64,000 nt of DNA from Roseiconus lacunae (GTDB taxonomy: Bacteria > Planctomycetota > Planctomycetia > Pirellulales > Pirellulaceae). The notes below the pieces were generated by a model. That model saw nothing but the letters and a program-made list of their open reading frames with translations, searched no databases and was not told the DNA's origin. Of the stretch, positions 1 to 7,592 are shown piece by piece (the stretch's first letter is position 1; every line of letters starts with the position of its first letter). The translations under genes were made by a program, and so were the position numbers. The DNA is taken from NCBI RefSeq assembly GCF_008312935.1, contig NZ_VSZO01000005.1:1-64000 (forward strand), given 5' to 3'.

Positions 1-387
1 CATGAGATCTGGCAAGCAGAGACCAAGGCCGATGCCGAGAAAGCGTTCGACGCGTTCTGCGAAAAATACCAAGCGAAGTACTCCCAGGCATGTGCCTGCC
101 TGAAAAAGGATCGGTCGGTGCTTCTAACGTTTTACGACTTTCCGGCCGAACACTGGAGCCATCTGAGGACAACGAATCCGATTAAATCCACATTCGCGAC
201 GATCCGCCTTCGTCATCGCAAGACAAAAGGTAACGGGTCGCGCCGAGCGAGCTTAGCGATGATGTTCAAGCTTGCTGAATCAGCATCGAAGAAATGGAGA
301 CGACTAAACAGCCACGAAAAGATCATTCACGTCATCGAAGGACGGTCCTTCAAAGACGGAATCCTGCAGGAAGAAATCGCCGCCTGA
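1..387 (+). CDS. IS256/mutator-family transposase, C-terminal part (cut by window edge)
   Basis: The frame is open from base 1 and ends in TGA at 385-387, so the gene starts outside the window. The C-terminal region reads FYDFPAEHW followed by LRTTNPIKSTF and IRLRHRKTKG, the hallmark block of IS256-type (mutator) DDE transposases, where the final catalytic Glu and the conserved W/N-P-I/S-F residues lie. The family makes single-element transpositions with 8-9 bp target duplications. The element's terminal inverted repeat should lie just downstream, around 388-425, where GAGAATTTTCTC is a short palindrome. The transposase end directly abuts a truncated ATPase gene on the other strand, so this copy probably broke that gene. 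The family call is secure; activity cannot be judged from a partial gene. Confidence 0.9.
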   Translation, partial: HEIWQAETKADAEKAFDAFCEKYQAKYSQACACLKKDRSVLLTFYDFPAEHWSHLRTTNPIKSTFATIRLRHRKTKGNGSRRASLAMMFKLAESASKKWRRLNSHEKIIHVIEGRSFKDGILQEEIAA

Positions 388-414
388 GAATTTTCTCAGA
401 ACACAACTATTGCA

Positions 415-630
415 AATATCTCGGAAACTGATCGCAGTCTTACCTGTACCCCGTCGCCCCACGAAAAAGCACTTTTTTCGCTCTTCGGAAATTGCCGCGC
501 GGATTGCAGGAGTTACAACGAATAGCGATGGATCATCTCTTAGAATGTCGTATTCAGCGAACGAATGCCCGACATGCACTCTGCCCAGTGCGTCTTTAGG
601 TACATGAACTTTTTTTTCTTTTTTTGCCAC
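415..630 (-). pseudogene. P-loop ATPase, N-terminal remnant interrupted by the IS256 element
   Basis: Reading from a GTG at 630, about 70 residues look genuine: a Lys-rich start, HVGHSFAEYDILRDDP, and then a Walker A loop GRRGTGKTA. Shortly after the P-loop the frame runs into the end of the insertion sequence and continues only as nonsense. Intact ATPases of this kind are several hundred residues long and are often seen in accessory or defence islands, sometimes in the Sll1717 group; that assignment is a guess. The remnant cannot hydrolyse ATP because Walker B and everything downstream are gone. The boundary with the IS is approximate because no second IS end is available for comparison. Confidence 0.6.
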
Positions 631-966
631 TATGTGCTATCTCCAAGAAATTGAAACGGAGCGAGAGTATATCCGATCCGAACTCTGTTGATCCTGGATG
701 TCAGGTATTTTGGATCTCACTGTTACTCGTTTTTGAAGTTAGGTATCTGTCTAGAACTGGCTACTACCGTTGGATGCACCGGTGGCCGATACCGGAACAA
801 GAAACTGAAGCGTGGCATGGCGAGCGACGGAATGCTTACCGGTTTATACCGATAAACTGTTTGTACTGCATTTTGATGCGATCGTTTGCGTTTTTGCGTT
901 GCGGTTGATAGGCTTGGAAATACCGCGATTTCGGGGCTTTATTGCATTTCCGGCTCGGTGATTTGG
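631..966. other. No gene seen
   Basis: This stretch lies between the ATPase start and the tRNA fragment. Short open frames exist on both strands but none has coding character, a ribosome site or a recognisable family. It may carry the promoter of the interrupted ATPase. Confidence 0.5.
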
Positions 967-972
967 CTGTTC

Positions 973-1014
973 TTCTAATCCGACGGTCGGAGGTTCGAAT
1001 CCTCCTGGGCGTGC
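973..1014 (+). other. 3' fragment of tRNA-Arg(TCT), probable island attachment site
   Basis: The sequence matches the 3' half of a tRNA: the anticodon-loop end CTTCTAA, the 3' anticodon stem TCCGA, variable bases, a perfect T arm (GGAGG, TTCGAAT, CCTCC at 990-1006), the acceptor strand TGGGCGT and discriminator G at 1014. The bases upstream of the anticodon loop do not pair with it and no D arm is present, so this is not a complete tRNA. A tRNA 3' end left beside an integrase gene is the standard footprint of tyrosine-recombinase integration. The integrase start lies 107 bp downstream. The intact tRNA-Arg is expected outside this window. Confidence 0.65.
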
Positions 1015-1121
1015 TGCTTTTCAAACGGTGACCACGCCCGCGACCACGCCTGCCAACGGACTTGAATTCAAAAAAGCGGAATTTCTATTGCTCCTGACCT
1101 TTCCACTCAGAGGAGCAATCG

Positions 1122-1436
1122 ATGTCGTCTCTCAAGTCTCTTGCCCGTCGCCGCACCAAACCAGTGAAGCCACGAAAGGACTTCCCTTTATACGCCCACC
1201 GATGCGGGCAATGGGCGAAGAAGGTTTGCGGTCGCCTCTACTACTTCGGCACCTGGGACGATCCTGTCGCCGGCGAGATGGCGTGGGATGCTCCGAAGTA
1301 TGCGCTACTCGAAGGCAACGACCCGAGCGACGCTGGCCCCGGCGACGACGATGATCTAATCCGCAAGGCGCAGCCGAAGCCCCATGGGCGTACTGCCGTT
1401 TTAGCCGATACACGAAGTGTGCACGGAGCCTCATGA
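1122..1436 (+). pseudogene. Tyrosine recombinase/integrase, truncated N-terminal part
   Basis: The first ~60 residues follow the N-terminus shared by many planctomycete phage-type integrases: a basic start, PRKDFPLYAHRCGQWAKK, then GRLYYFGTWDDP. In intact members this leads into a SAM-like core-binding domain and a catalytic domain carrying the R-H-R-Y residues, around 350-400 residues in total. Here the frame ends after 104 residues, the last ~40 do not resemble the family, and no catalytic domain is found downstream. The position just inside a tRNA-Arg 3' fragment fits an island integrase. It is therefore a dead remnant, and the island is presumably immobile through this gene. Confidence 0.65.
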
Positions 1437-1606
1437 GCAACCGCCGCTGTCGATGCCAATTCGATCGACCCAACAGCGCGATCTGAATGGTCGAGTTTGC
1501 TCGGCGAATCGCTTTGGCCGCAGTCTCAGGGTCCGGGCTCAACCCATCGTCTTGGTACCGCATCCGAGAGACATTGAAAGCCGTCGCCTTGTAAATGAAC
1601 GCCGTG

Positions 1607-1684
1607 TCACTTCTTCTTGTTTGCGGCGACGATTATCAACGCAACGACGAACAGGCATAACCCGACTGAAATGCCGATACCCAT
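1607..1684 (-). CDS. 25-residue hydrophobic peptide (too short for usual gene calling)
   Basis: An ATG at 1684 opens a 25-codon frame ending in TGA. The peptide is one hydrophobic helix (residues 3-21, rich in V, I, L, A) with a basic NKKK tail, as expected for a single-span membrane peptide with its tail in the cytoplasm. A strong Shine-Dalgarno sequence (AGAGGAG) sits about eight bases before the ATG. The position is meaningful: it follows a copy of the long repeat in the same way other genes of this region do, so it would be the gene of one cassette-like unit. No function can be assigned; small transporter or cytochrome-oxidase subunits, toxin peptides and chance are all possible. Confidence 0.4.
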   Translation of the reverse strand: MGIGISVGLCLFVVALIIVAANKKK

Positions 1685-1789
1685 GGTCTGTTCTCCTCTG
1701 AGGCGGAACATTGGGAATCACTGGGAAACAGCGAACGAGTTGAATAAATTCAAATGCACTCGAATCTATGGAACCAAATACAACCGACA

Positions 1790-2190
1790 ACGGAGCATTG
1801 TACCAACCACGGATCGGCAGTGTGGGATTGAAACGGTTGCGAACGCTTGCGTGGTTCGTACGTTCCGGGTGACTGACGGCAGGTCCTTTCGCATCAGCGA
1901 TGCAACCTCTGCGATGCCAAGGACTCTGAAGTCCGTATCGAGCTGAAAGCCATTGGATGTGAGGACATCCTCGGCGTCAGGAGGTAGACGTTTACTTCAA
2001 AGGCACCGACGCGATGCGACTTCCGAAAACAGGCTGCGACGAGCCCACTTGCAGTCGACATGAGCAAGCGGGCTCTGCGATCGGCATGAAGATTTGCATC
2101 GGTGACTTTACGAAAGGAGTGAGGATAGCGTACAGCGGAGAATCGGCTCGCTTGCCGCTTATCCCCTTAACTTCTTACCTAAAGCGATGC
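1790..2190. repeat. Long intergenic repeat R1, copy A
   Basis: This block shares long near-identical stretches with 3535-3935, for example GATGCGACTTCCGAAAACA, GGAGTGAGGATAGCGTACAG and AATCGGCTCGCTTGCCGCTT, and shorter parts recur at 5755-6030, 10650-10760, 11407-11475 and 12760-13030. On the minus strand it begins within ~10 bp of the stop of the gene at 2196 and ends shortly before the next minus-strand start (the 25-residue peptide). It contains a short stem (ACATCCT/AGGAGGT, near 1965-1985). The plus strand is open for ~60 codons in copies A and B, but the third copy does not keep that frame, so I treat it as noncoding. Confidence 0.75.
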
Positions 2191-2195
2191 CATGG

Positions 2196-2771
2196 TTATT
2201 CGCCGTTCCGTTCCGCACGGAATCGAGCGTGCTCAGCCTTGAAGTACATAGCAGTTACAGCAAGGAACACAGGCAAAAGGAGCAAGAAAGGAAATGCGAA
2301 ATGAGTACCGAAATACGCCTTGCGATACCAGAGCAGATGCCAGTCGTGCACCGCGAACCAGGAAAAGATAGCCATGCAGCTGCCAACCACAAGAATGGAA
2401 GACAAAACTAAACCGGTCATTTGAATCGCAAGTGGCCAATTGGTCGGAAACTTGGTCATGAACTTATACGCAAACGTACGCCTAGGATATTCTGCACCGA
2501 AGTAGTTGAGTGACGCGAATGCCCATGTGTCATCCATGTTTGACGGCATCTTGCAATCAACGGGATGTCTCCACCAATAGTACGTCATGAGAGATACCGC
2601 AGCGACAATTGTAATGTTCAAAGCGATAATCCCTGGAAAGCCCAGTGAGGCCATTGCTGGGTTGCCTTCAAGTGCGAGATCCGGTGTAAAGGCGTACGTC
2701 GTTCCTATGTCCGCAGCCCGAGCAACGGTTGGAGCGACAATGGACGCGATGAAGATCAATGTGCGATTCAT
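2196..2771 (-). CDS. Membrane protein of unknown function
   Basis: The 191-residue product starts at ATG 2771; a TTG four codons upstream is the alternative. It opens with a signal-like helix ending in ARA, then shows hydrophobic segments near residues 45-65, 110-135 and 150-175 with the conserved-looking stretch YYWWRHPVDCKM after the first. No family is recognised. Within 10 bp of its TAA the long repeat R1 begins, which makes it a single-gene unit of the cassette-like run. Its neighbours are unrelated small genes, so no pathway can be inferred. Coding is well supported by length and a typical membrane-protein profile. Confidence 0.65.
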   Translation of the reverse strand: MNRTLIFIASIVAPTVARAADIGTTYAFTPDLALEGNPAMASLGFPGIIALNITIVAAVSLMTYYWWRHPVDCKMPSNMDDTWAFASLNYFGAEYPRRTFAYKFMTKFPTNWPLAIQMTGLVLSSILVVGSCMAIFSWFAVHDWHLLWYRKAYFGTHFAFPFLLLLPVFLAVTAMYFKAEHARFRAERNGE

Positions 2772-2875
2772 GCTTCGTCTCAAGAAGGTTCCAGGCGAAT
2801 TACGGTTCAGCAGGGCCGCGTGAACGACTCACCACTTCGAAAACATCAACTCGCAATCTCCGTTGCAACCGATGG

Positions 2876-3382
2876 TTATCGCTTTTCTGGAATGCCAATC
2901 ACCAAAGGATCTACTGGGTAACTCACCCGAGTGACAACAAGCGTTTCGGGATGAAGTGAACCCACAATCGCCGGATGAATCGCAGTCCCCTTATGCAAGA
3001 ATACTACCGCTCGCTTTCTTGCAAGCAAGTCCTTGATGGCGGATGAGTCGATGGAGTCGCCGTTCAGTCGAGTGAACTTAAGTGTGTCGAAGGAAGCCGC
3101 AAACCGCTTGGACCGCAGGACGAGCACCGACCGTCCCCTATCAATCGACGCCGTCACAGACCGACCACCGTGGTCAATCGTACGTTCGCGATTCCATGAT
3201 TGGTGATTCTGGATCCAGTCCATTGTGGTCCCAACAAACAGTTTCCCGTTGGGTGTGTTATCATCAATGCGTGCATCGATGATCATCTGGGGTGTCCCGG
3301 CGACTGGATCATCAGCTGTGACAACACAAACCGTTAAAAGAAGAGTCAGCAGTGCGAGAACAGATCGGTACAAGATTCTCAT
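2876..3382 (-). CDS. Secreted protein of unknown function
   Basis: The start is placed at ATG 3382 because it gives a standard signal peptide: MRILYRS, a hydrophobic core rich in Leu, then VTADDP. The mature part (~145 residues) is soluble and carries DARIDDNTPNGKLFVGTT and a C-terminal section with VVFLHKGTAIHP. It is probably exported to the periplasm. No domain is recognised. The stop (TAA) is 105 bp from the start of the next gene at 2771 and the gene is followed upstream by repeat R1-B, so it has the same one-gene-per-unit arrangement as its neighbours. An upstream GTG would add 12 residues and spoil the signal peptide. Confidence 0.6.
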   Translation of the reverse strand: MRILYRSVLALLTLLLTVCVVTADDPVAGTPQMIIDARIDDNTPNGKLFVGTTMDWIQNHQSWNRERTIDHGGRSVTASIDRGRSVLVLRSKRFAASFDTLKFTRLNGDSIDSSAIKDLLARKRAVVFLHKGTAIHPAIVGSLHPETLVVTRVSYPVDPLVIGIPEKR

Positions 3383-3534
3383 TGGATTCTTCTTTGCGAT
3401 AAGGATTGTGGTCACCACGTCGGCGCGGGCGACATGAACACAAATGTAAACCCAACTCGCCGACTACGGTGCGTTACTTGGTTCGTCGCTTTGAGGTTCC
3501 CGACGATATGAAGTTGGACAGTCCCAAGCTATTG

Positions 3535-3935
3535 TAGCGACCGCTGCGTATCCGGGGGTCGATCCATCAACCTGGACCGGGATCGACAAAGTGTGTGGGT
3601 ACCGTGGGGGCGAATCGATTGCGAACGCTTACGTGGTCCATGCGTTCCGGGTGACTGACTGGCAAGTCCGCGTCGAACTCAAACCCGGTCGATGAGAGGG
3701 ACATCCTCGACGTCAGGAGATTGGCGTTTACTTCAAAGGCACAGACGCGATGCGACTTCCGAAAACACACTGCGACGAGCCCAGTTGCAGTCGGCATGAG
3801 CAAGCGGACGCTGCGGCCGGCACGAAGATCTGCATCGGTGACCTCACAAAAGGAGTGAGGATAGCGTACAGCGGAGAATCGGCTCGCTTGCCGCTTGTCC
3901 TCTTGACTTCTGAGCTAAAGCGATCGATAGGTTCG
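3535..3935. repeat. Long intergenic repeat R1, copy B
   Basis: This is the best match to copy A; the two align over roughly 330 bp with scattered substitutions and small indels. Shared landmarks are AACGCTTRCGTGGTYC, TTTACTTCAAAGGCAC, GGAGTGAGGATAGCGTACAG and the distal TAAAGCGAT. It sits between the minus-strand genes at 2876-3382 and 3995-4270, 60 bp downstream of the latter's stop. Confidence 0.75.
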
Positions 3936-3994
3936 CCGAATTTCCCGCACCGACGATATGCCCTGTGAGAATTCCATAAACATATCGCACCAAC

Positions 3995-4270
3995 TCACCC
4001 AGAATCGTTCTTGGTGATTCGCACCTCAGTTCCAGCAAGCGGGAAAATGTGGTGGAGACAGTGTTCTGTAAATACAGCTAATTCGTCGTATGTAGGATCT
4101 CGAAGCACAAAGGCACGGAAAAAATGGGCAGTCGATCCGTCGAGGAACCGAAGACTGACATTGTCATCAAACGGTACTGAACCGATGTCAAAATCCGGAG
4201 GTGAAGAATGTTGTGCGATGTAGTTGTCAAGTGACGCGTGCCATCGGTCTGGAATCTCGTTGATCTTCAT
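3995..4270 (-). CDS. Small soluble protein of unknown function
   Basis: The 91-residue product starts at ATG 4270 (MKINEIPDRW), which has GGA just upstream; an upstream start would add 36 residues encoded in sequence that looks like a different, decayed gene. The protein is acidic, with a middle section DFDIGSVPFDDNVSLRFLDG and a C-terminus ending in LAGTEVRITKND. No family is recognised. It resembles small immunity-type or cassette proteins only in size and composition. Repeat R1-B begins ~60 bp beyond its stop. Confidence 0.5.
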   Translation of the reverse strand: MKINEIPDRWHASLDNYIAQHSSPPDFDIGSVPFDDNVSLRFLDGSTAHFFRAFVLRDPTYDELAVFTEHCLHHIFPLAGTEVRITKNDSG

Positions 4271-4570
4271 TTCCAATTTGGTAGCGGCGACGCACCCAAT
4301 CATATTCTGTCTGCAAACGTAGGTGTTCACACGGTGGCGCCCCGGGATGTTATGGTCACAAAAATACGTTGCCGCCACTCATGTGCTCCACATGGTTCTT
4401 GCGATGGGCTGGCGTGGCGGACGACTCGCCCTGGGGACGAACGTCGCTAACCTTAGAATACTGGCCGAAGTTTGCCCGAGCAACAATCGACCGAGCGAAT
4501 CTGCAAGCCAGCGACGACCTGCGGCCGAAGCGACAGCACTGGCATTCCGGCATTGGCAAGATCACGCAAC

Positions 4571-4643
4571 GATTAGTGTTTATTAGTGGCGATTAGTGTT
4601 CCAGTTAGAAAGAACACTAATCTTCGCTAATCGCACACTAATG
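4571..4643. repeat. ATTAGTG-containing long imperfect hairpin
   Basis: Arms at 4571-4601 and 4611-4643 (GATTAGTG repeated three times, then GAACACTAATC and CTAATCGCACACTAATG) pair across a ~10-base loop. The same CGATTAGTGAAGATTAGTGG wording recurs near 52832-52851. Between 4379 and 4856 no intact gene was found. Minus-strand 4356-4565 has a short frame that may be a decayed gene. Confidence 0.6.
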
Positions 4644-4856
4644 ACTTTGTCGCGAGAGCTCCCCAGCATTGGTCGGCGGCGGCGAGCGAACAAGTATCAC
4701 GAAGCTTGGCGATCAACCGAGCAACCTCAGGCAGCAAGAACGACGGCCGTAACCGGGCGGCGACGAAAGACTTTCCATTTCAAAATCGCCCGACTTCGCC
4801 GCTCCGGTTTACGGCTTGGTTATCGGGCCGTCTTGAGAGTGCAGTGTTGGCGTGCT

Positions 4857-5279
4857 CTAGGAAGTCCGTCGCGTTTCGACAAACAGCATCCAGAGGCCAA
4901 CCGCAGGAGCAGTGAATAGCACCAACAGTGTTGCAATTGGAGAGGATGGCCAGTTCATACTCGCTCGCACGGCGTCATTCGCGAAGAGTGATGTCGAAAA
5001 CCAAGTAATTGGAATCGTGAAGGTAAGGACTCCAATTAATGTCAACATGCCGGAAGCTACGCTTATGCGTGCGCGGCAATACCAAATCATCACGGCGGCC
5101 GTCATCGTTATGGCAAAGCATATCACCGGCACGATCGCCAAACCAGTTTGGTCGAATCCGATGAGGAAGCAGGCGATGATCACCATCCATGCGGAACTGC
5201 CAATCGCACCGCCAAACCAACCGCCGGCGTTCCATCGAGATTGAGATATGTCAGTGGAAATATCCAACGATCCGTTCAT
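4857..5279 (-). CDS. Four-helix membrane protein of unknown function
   Basis: The 140-residue product starts at ATG 5279 (MNGSLDIST). The frame stays open 41 codons further upstream, but that part is repeat R2, which also precedes an unrelated gene at 7590, so it is unlikely to belong to this protein. Hydrophobic segments lie near residues 20-40, 45-65, 75-97 and 115-135, suggesting four spans with a GGWFGGAIGSSAW entry. No family is recognised. The gene is followed by the short boundary motif at 4773-4795 also seen after the methyltransferase gene at 6847, which supports a unit structure. Confidence 0.55.
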   Translation of the reverse strand: MNGSLDISTDISQSRWNAGGWFGGAIGSSAWMVIIACFLIGFDQTGLAIVPVICFAITMTAAVMIWYCRARISVASGMLTLIGVLTFTIPITWFSTSLFANDAVRASMNWPSSPIATLLVLFTAPAVGLWMLFVETRRTS

Positions 5280-5337
5280 TTGCGTTCGTTCCTGATTTAT
5301 GGTGTAGCCTTGAGTTTGCCAGATAACGATATAAGTT

Positions 5338-5445
5338 GAACCCGCTTCAGTCAGGCGTAGTACCGAAACACGGATTATATCACCCGGCTGAGTAGGCTTC
5401 ATCTACCGATATCCCTCAATTCGCCGGTAGTGACGATCTGACCAC
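5338..5445. repeat. Imperfect palindromic repeat R2, copy A
   Basis: Arms at 5338-5357 and 5381-5400 are complementary at about 13 of 20 positions around a 23-base centre. The block aligns with 7593-7700 over ~105 bp and both copies end at GGGTTYAACTWAT on the minus strand, after which the sequences diverge into different genes. Both copies also read as a matching short peptide frame beginning MKPTQ. Confidence 0.65.
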
Positions 5446-5521
5446 TAATCGCAAGCGCTCATGGTAACCGCCTACGCCATCCGTAGGTTCTGGGAGACGA
5501 CTGACTCCCAGGGAACAAGCG

Positions 5522-5833
5522 ATGAAAAGCGGCAACAAAGACCGGATGCTCGATTGGTTCAAGTACGCCCACCTACCCGACACGCTCCGCGAAGCATCTC
5601 CGCCATTCGGCGAGCTAGCCGAGATGATCTGTGACTCGATCGAGCCCGGCCCCGAGAGGACGGTGGCACTACGCAAGCTGCTTGAGGCCAAAGACGCCGC
5701 CGTCCGAGCCAAGCTGAAACCTGGAGGGGGAGACCGAGAAATCTCGACATCGACAGGTGCGATGCGACTTCCCAAAACACGCTGCGCCGAGCCCGGCTGC
5801 AAACGATTGGTGGCAAGCTTACGTTGTGATTGA
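5522..5833 (+). CDS. Acb2/Tad1-type hairpin-domain protein (probable cyclic-nucleotide sponge)
   Basis: Residues 1-68 match the small helical-hairpin domain (DUF7681) of phage Acb2 and Tad1 proteins: KDRMLDWFKYAHLP, then PFGELAEMI, then the diagnostic GPERTVALRKLLEAKDAAVRA block (given here as GPERTVALRK and LLEAKDAAVRA). Family members bind the signalling nucleotides made by CBASS or Thoeris and so disarm those systems; that role here is inferred. The last ~30 residues are encoded by repeat R1-C (MRLPKTRCAEPGC), so the natural C-terminus may have been replaced. The start has a good ribosome site (AGGGA, seven bases away) and a 7-bp stem (CTGGGAG/CTCCCAG) just before it. It is the only plus-strand gene among minus-strand neighbours. 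Confidence 0.7.
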   Translation: MKSGNKDRMLDWFKYAHLPDTLREASPPFGELAEMICDSIEPGPERTVALRKLLEAKDAAVRAKLKPGGGDREISTSTGAMRLPKTRCAEPGCKRLVASLRCD

Positions 5834-6030
5834 CACAAAGCACAATGTGCGAAGTACCGCAGCGGCGATCCATTCTATTCGTGAAAGTCCTGGCGAGACC
5901 TAAGACGCGAGCGACTCCGCCACGAGCCCCTATGCCGGACGCGTAAAGCGGAAGGACGCACCCGAGCAGCCAACGTGAAAGATCGGCTCGCTTGCAGCTT
6001 ATACTCTTGACTTCTCATCTAAAGTGATCG
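5755..6030. repeat. Long intergenic repeat R1, copy C (interrupted)
   Basis: The left end (GCGATGCGACTTCC, then ACACGCTGCGCCGAGCCCG) and the right end (ATCGGCTCGCTTGCAGCTTA, then TCTAAAGTGATCG) match copies A and B. About 150 bp in the middle is unrelated sequence. The right end lies ~10 bp after the nitrilase stop, as in copy A. Confidence 0.65.
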
Positions 6031-6035
6031 AATGG

Positions 6036-6782
6036 TTATTGGCGCCCAGCGTTGCTTAGGATAGCCACGGCAGCGGCCTCAGTGTCGTAGTCTACAACGA
6101 TTATGCCCTCATGAGTCGCCTCAAGCCGCTTTAGCAAAGTGCCGTTGCGGTTCCAAGCCGATGACCTCCCGACACATTCTGCACTATCCAGCATTCCAAG
6201 ACAATTTGCCATCATTACCACCGTCGAATGAACGCGGGCAATCTCGGATAACCGTTCGTTCGCGATATCCACTCCGTGAGCAGTCTTGGCGACGCTCGCT
6301 ATTTAGACGGTCGCACCAGATTCAATTGCTCGCTGCGAGTGCGTCGGAACAGACAGTTCGTAGCAGATTGCCAAGGCAATGGTGGGGTTCGTGTGTATTA
6401 CGGCATCGGATTCTGGACCAGGCTCAAAGAATGGCTCTTCGTCCGGGTGCAGGTGCTGTTTTGAATAGACCCGCAATTCCGAATTAGGTTCAAACACCAG
6501 CGTTGATATACACGGTAGACGATGACCAAGCGTGGGAACGCCCACAGCGATATATATGCCGTGTTGCACCGCAGTTGACCGTAAACTGGCGAAGCAAGTG
6601 TCTTCATGGGACCTTGCGTGCGATGCCGCCAATGGTGGTTCGTAGCCGGTCAGAGAGAGTTCCGGAAAGACGATGAGGCGAACGTTGTTTCGCACGGCTA
6701 GATCGATCAGGGACTGATGACCAGCGATATTGCCTTCAACCGGACCGACGATTGGCCGTGATTGAGCGACAGCGATCTTCAT
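6036..6782 (-). pseudogene. Carbon-nitrogen hydrolase (nitrilase family) with one in-frame stop
   Basis: From ATG 6782 the frame gives MKIAVAQSRPIVGPVEGN and all three catalytic elements of the family: Glu in VFPELSLTGYEPP, Lys in VYSKQHLHPDEEPF, and Cys in IALAICYELS. Such enzymes cleave amide or nitrile C-N bonds. After ESGATV the frame meets TAA at 6303-6305 and then continues, without any shift, as ASVAKTA...GVDIANERLSEIARVHS through to the natural end at 6036. The expected residue at that position is Tyr, so a single base change explains the stop. Everything else is intact (~248 codons). The break is recent or the stop is read through. Starts at 6812 are possible but less family-like. 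Confidence 0.75.
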
Positions 6783-6846
6783 CGAATACACCAAGTCTCT
6801 AGCCAACAACACCGATCACCCGGTCCGCACGGTTGATCTTCCATTT

Positions 6847-7590
6847 TCAAACCGCCCGACTCGGGTGCATGGATTGTTCCTCTTCCGGTTTGCGCGCCAC
6901 GACCATATAGCGTTTTGTTCGTGTTGACGGCATTGCATTCGTATGATCCATCATGCCAACATGCTCGACCACCAATCCAACTTGTTCAAGCAAATATGGA
7001 ACCGTCGCGATTGTACGGCAAGCAGAGAGAGGAAGTTCGTCAACGAATTCGGCCCAATCACCGGTCCAATCACAACGATCGAAGAGTCCATCCATGATGA
7101 CCACGCAACCGCCAGGGCGAAGCCAATCGTTCCAGTTCCGAAAAGCGGCAAGAGGATCGAAAAGATTGTTTACCAACAAACGTGACGCAATGAGGTTAAA
7201 TGTCCCTGAACAGAAGAGTGACGCATCATCGGAGTGGTCACAAAAGCCTTGAACGGTGGTGACATCGCTCAATTCAGATTTCGCTCGAAGCAGTGCGATC
7301 ATTGGCTGGGAAGGTTCCAGCGCTGTGATATCGAGTCCCGGAACCCGGACTAACGCAAGGCAAAGTGCGCCAGTACCGCTTCCCACGTCAAGCACCGCCA
7401 TATCTCCAGAGAACCGCACGTAGCCTTCGAGGTCTGCGACGCACGCATCATGATCTGCGCGGTCCATTGCGTCGATCCACGTATCGTACTTCGATGCTTC
7501 GCCAGCGTTGCACATTGCGAGATAGCGTTCGCGTGACTGCGATTGAGAAGTTCGAAAAGTCAACGTCTTGCTTCCGTCGGGGAACGACAT
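6847..7590 (-). CDS. Class I SAM-dependent methyltransferase
   Basis: The 247-residue product has the methyltransferase fold near residues 55-165: motif I VLDVGSGTGALCLALV, the acidic ALEPSQPM loop, and FNLIASRLLVNNLFDP as motif IV region, followed by LRPGGCVVIMDG. The substrate cannot be told from sequence; the closest general type is the UbiE/Methyltransf_11/25 group. The ATG lies four bases after the end of repeat R2-B. The last codons overlap the short boundary motif (AGTCGGGCG...GAAAATGGAA) shared with 4773-4795. The nitrilase starts 65 bp downstream, so co-transcription is likely, but the two look like neighbouring cassettes rather than one pathway. Confidence 0.75.
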   Translation of the reverse strand: MSFPDGSKTLTFRTSQSQSRERYLAMCNAGEASKYDTWIDAMDRADHDACVADLEGYVRFSGDMAVLDVGSGTGALCLALVRVPGLDITALEPSQPMIALLRAKSELSDVTTVQGFCDHSDDASLFCSGTFNLIASRLLVNNLFDPLAAFRNWNDWLRPGGCVVIMDGLFDRCDWTGDWAEFVDELPLSACRTIATVPYLLEQVGLVVEHVGMMDHTNAMPSTRTKRYMVVARKPEEEQSMHPSRAV

Positions 7591-7592
7591 TA

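Noticed and set aside
1132-1563. 143-codon minus-strand frame opposite the integrase
   Set aside because: Arg-rich shadow of the integrase frame, which has clear family residues.
2014-2304. Plus-strand open frame in repeat R1-A, matched at 3750-3968 (MRLPKT...KICIGD...)
   Set aside because: The frame is similar in two copies only because the DNA is repeated. The third copy (5755) loses it, there is no ribosome site, and the minus-strand gene at 2196 overlaps it.
5416-5873. Minus-strand frames opposite the Acb2/Tad1-like gene
   Set aside because: They are mirror frames of a recognisable plus-strand domain and lack start signals.
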